Part shown: piece by piece, positions 22,480 through 52,964 of the stretch
Numbering within the stretch: the stretch's first letter is position 1
How the letters are laid out: every line of letters begins with the position of its first letter
Notes under the pieces: model-generated
The model's database searches: none
The model's input: the letters and a program-made list of their open reading frames with translations, nothing else
What the model was told of the DNA's origin: nothing
Assembly (NCBI RefSeq): GCF_000002075.1
Contig: NW_004798148.1
Span: forward strand, 58,395-111,358
DNA from: Aplysia californica
Taxonomy: Eukaryota; Mollusca; Gastropoda; Aplysiida; Aplysiidae
Direction: 5' to 3'
DNA: 52,964 nucleotides
Program-made: the position numbers and the translations under genes

Positions 22480-24060
22480 TTTCCTGCAAATTTAGAGCCA
22501 TACTGTCTTATATATATAGTTACATGCATGAATATTATTAAGTACGGCCTATTAAACAGAACAGAAGCATCAGAGTTCAGATTAATGTATGTATGAATGC
22601 AAGAAATAGTCGAAGGCGCACACAACAGAGAATCCCCACACTAGGCATTAGACACATTGCTCGCTGTTTGCTCTGTTCTCATAGAGACCATTAGAATACT
22701 GTGTTGGTAGCACACATGCTCCTGGGTTGTAACCTGTTCTATATGAAATAGTTGTGGGATGTTAGTTCCCAAATAAGTTTTATTTTTTAGGCCCCTAGGT
22801 TTTATTAGTTTTAATTAAAATTAAAGGCTCCTTAAATTATTACACTAGAAGGCAGGATTACTTTTTTGTAAAATATGCATGAAACTGGTTGCGCTTCTAC
22901 TTTTAGATCTTGATCGGTGAACAATTTGGGCAATCGCTAGACTACGAGGAAAGCACCAGTTGTATATCTGCTCTAACGGCCACCTTCAAGACCTTCCAAG
23001 TGCTCCAATAAAATCGGAGCTTCGATTTTTTTCGCCTGTCAAAGAATCCTGATCAAATTCGCATAAAATACTTTTACTTTCCATAAATTACGTTTCTTTC
23101 AGGTCGTATGTGCAACATATCATACATGATGTGAAAATACATGTTTTATTTTTGCAATATTTGCGTGACTTAGTGTGAAAAACAAGAAAGATACATTTTT
23201 ATTTTTGCCTGTCTTTGCAATAGACAGCTAAACCTGTTTTTTTTACCTCGATAGGGTTGTTACATAACCTGAATCTACTGGAGTTTTAAACTCCAATATT
23301 TTATTTCAAACTATCCTATTTCTTAAAGTGGGAAGATTTTTAGTAAAACTCCATTTTTGGTCATGGAGCTATTTGCAGGTCGGCACCTTTATAAGATAGT
23401 CACATGTGTACAAACAGTAACTTTAATTCCCTATTTCCTCCCGTTCATATTTTTTTTTAGCGTGATAATGACATGATGTAAGAAGGCCACCTATCTAAGA
23501 TGATCATTTATTTTTTTTGACAATGGGCACTGTTTTAGAAAGTTTTGACTGTATTTCGAGCCGCACTTTTGTTAACAAAAAATCAATCCAAGCAACGAAG
23601 AAAATTGACCTTACTCATCATTGAAAATGGGATGCACAATTCAAGACTTATTATATATAGTTACTTCATTTTATTGAAATGTTTGCACTTTAACCAGAGA
23701 AAGATTTGGCTTTATGATTGACTTCTTTCAACAGATTCCTTTGTGAAGTAGCCTAGGCTCCTTATAGATGTTATGTGGGCTTTGGGAGACTTTAATGAAA
23801 TCTATATCGAGGTCTTACCTTGTTATGAAAATGAAATTATAACTTGTTGATTTATTTTTCTAATTTAAAGCTGTGTAACATAATATTGTTTCAATTCTTT
23901 TGAAATGCTTCTTGGGCATAAAAAAATAGACTAGTGAAGCAAGAGACATTTGACTGGTTTGTGCTGTCTACCCGTTTATGACGCCACAATTGTGATGGCC
24001 TCCTCGATAACAGGCGCATCAATTTTTCATGATATATATTGCAAATTTTCTTATTTAGTT
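22480..24060. other. Presumed ZMYND8 5' intron or intergenic DNA
   Basis: AT-rich, with a weak tacagtcaaaac-type repeat relic near 23540. No exon with supporting frame found. Confidence 0.5.
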
Positions 24061-24072
24061 TCGTTTTTTAAA

Positions 24073-24243
24073 GAGTTTTACAGCACTTGTTACACAATAA
24101 TAAGGTCATATATATATAAGTGCCAAAGATTACTGGTGTTACAAGAGAATAACAAATACAAGAATGGAGGAGAGATAAGGACCATAGATGTTTGAATAAA
24201 AAGAATTAAAGGCTCAAATCACACCAGCACCCTCACCAACCTT
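24073..24243 (-). mobile_element. SINE-A, diverged
   Basis: Minus orientation in the 5' region of ZMYND8, one of two antisense copies in that half. Confidence 0.75.
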
Positions 24244-24249
24244 CGGCCC

Positions 24250-25540
24250 AATTTTCGTGATATTTCTGTGGAAAATAAGATTTTTACAAACGTTTTTGTT
24301 TCACTACTGTGAGGACTAAATTAGATTTTCCCCTTCTGTCTCTTCTTCCCATAAATACTTCTCTCCCACCCTCTGAGTCTAGTCCTCTCGATCACTAATG
24401 ATCTTTCTATACATTTCAAAATAAATCGCCTAGATCGACCTAGATTTAGCAGTCCTTAGCTCATTTCTTTACCTGTAGTTGGTCATTTACATTTACCTTT
24501 CCATGTATAGAATTGGGCTCTCAATGGTTTACCTGGAACTAGATGTATTTAGCTAGATCTAGAGCTATCCATTTCAATGCCACTGGCTTAAGACTTAAGA
24601 TTCATTGATAATGATAGACTGTAAAGTGCATAGAGCTTGCTGCTGAGCGGGATTTTGTGCTACACATATGCTATCTCTATTATTATTATTATTATCAACT
24701 TACTGCTTTAATATTGTTATCAAGAATAATGTGTATAATCAGCATTATCAGACTGAAGAATTATTATTTTCTCTGTCGGTCTAATGAAAAAGAAATGGGG
24801 GGGGGGCAGCTTTTTTAGCCCTGATTTGCTTCACCTTACACACTGAATCAGATGCCATGGTCAGCTATTTTTAGTCTATATCATTATAGCTTTGAAAAAT
24901 AACACAAAATCGCACACACACACACACACACACAGTTCTACTTCTTTTTTTAACTTCCTTTGCAAACTGAAGTGGATAAGAGAGGAACTATTCTTTACTA
25001 CAAAGTAGACCTCCAGCATCTGGCCTATTGAGTACAAGAGGGAGCCGCCACAGTGGTGCAAATTCAAGATAAAGAATGGAGATGCACCAGCTTCTGAGTT
25101 GATTTCGAGCACAGTAAACAGTGAAAATCAATATTATTAAATATATAAGGTACGCTGACTTTCCCTCAAACATTCTTTTTCACGAACCTATCGCAGGAAG
25201 TTTTATTTAACGTCAAATGATTGTGGTAACACAAGGCATGAGCTTCACTACAGTCCTCCAACAGTCCCTAAGCTTTAAAAAATGTGTGTATGGGTTTATT
25301 TAATGCCCCTTTCAACAGAGCATAAACGGTTCACGGGCCCACGTGTCTCAAAGGTTGCCAAAAATAATTTACGTCTGTATTTAATACTGCCCGCGAGTAG
25401 AAGTCGGGTAGTATTTCAATAATGCTCATGTGATGTTGTTCTTTAAAAACTGTGTTTTGAAAAAATCAGTATGTTAATGAAGTTTTTGGTGTTCTTTAGT
25501 GATTCTGAAGCTAAAAAAGAAATACTAAAATTCTTTTTCT
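24250..25540. other. Presumed ZMYND8 5' intron
   Basis: Contains an L2-like tail (24615-24695) and a short CA run (24914-24934); otherwise nothing recognised. Confidence 0.5.
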
Positions 25541-25579
25541 TTCCTCAGCATTTATTCAGTGGGATATCCTCCCAACAAA

Positions 25580-52964
<27,385 letters not shown>

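Overview
The window is animal nuclear DNA. It has GT-AG introns, many microsatellites, short retroposons (SINEs) and small DNA transposons, and two conserved metazoan genes broken into many exons. Coding style and repeat types suggest a mollusc, perhaps a gastropod; this is inference from the sequence alone. No bacterial, organellar, CRISPR, LTR or virus-like feature was recognised.

Layout. 1-10946 lies downstream of the left gene and holds SINEs, MITEs, CA-, GA- and GAT-rich tandem repeats and no convincing gene. 10947-21728 (minus) is a complete TRAM1 gene: 11 coding exons, 345 codons, with an optional 6-nt microexon and a weaker 15-nt candidate. About 21.7-25.5 kb separates the two start codons and holds a CpG-rich patch near 22.27-22.35 kb that may be a shared head-to-head promoter. 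25580 to the window end (plus) is ZMYND8 (PRKCBP1): 23 coding exons and at least 1877 codons, with PHD, bromodomain and PWWP modules, a 3.2-kb acidic/Ser-rich exon with four SUMO-interaction-like motifs, a coiled coil and a MYND zinc finger. It runs off the right edge. Every exon junction listed keeps the frame.

The two genes do unrelated jobs: TRAM1 acts in the ER membrane at the Sec61 translocon, and ZMYND8 reads chromatin in the nucleus. What they share is the repeat landscape. A SINE family (called SINE-A here, with a sister form SINE-B) has about 38 whole or partial copies. Two copies have clear 13-14 bp target-site duplications, and one SINE-B has a 13-bp one. Its RNA would carry two hairpins whose paired bases change together between copies. 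Almost all copies lie in the sense orientation of the gene they occupy: minus in the TRAM1 half, plus in the ZMYND8 half. Several end 20-50 nt before a 3' splice site, with a tail resembling a branch site.

The second theme is tandem copying of exon edges with their splice signals. The clearest case is five extra 57-nt copies of the 3' part of a bromodomain exon, each bounded by AG and GT, all open, all phase 0-0, and differing only at third codon positions. The exon-edge arrays and the hairpin SINEs are the strongest candidates for something not previously described.
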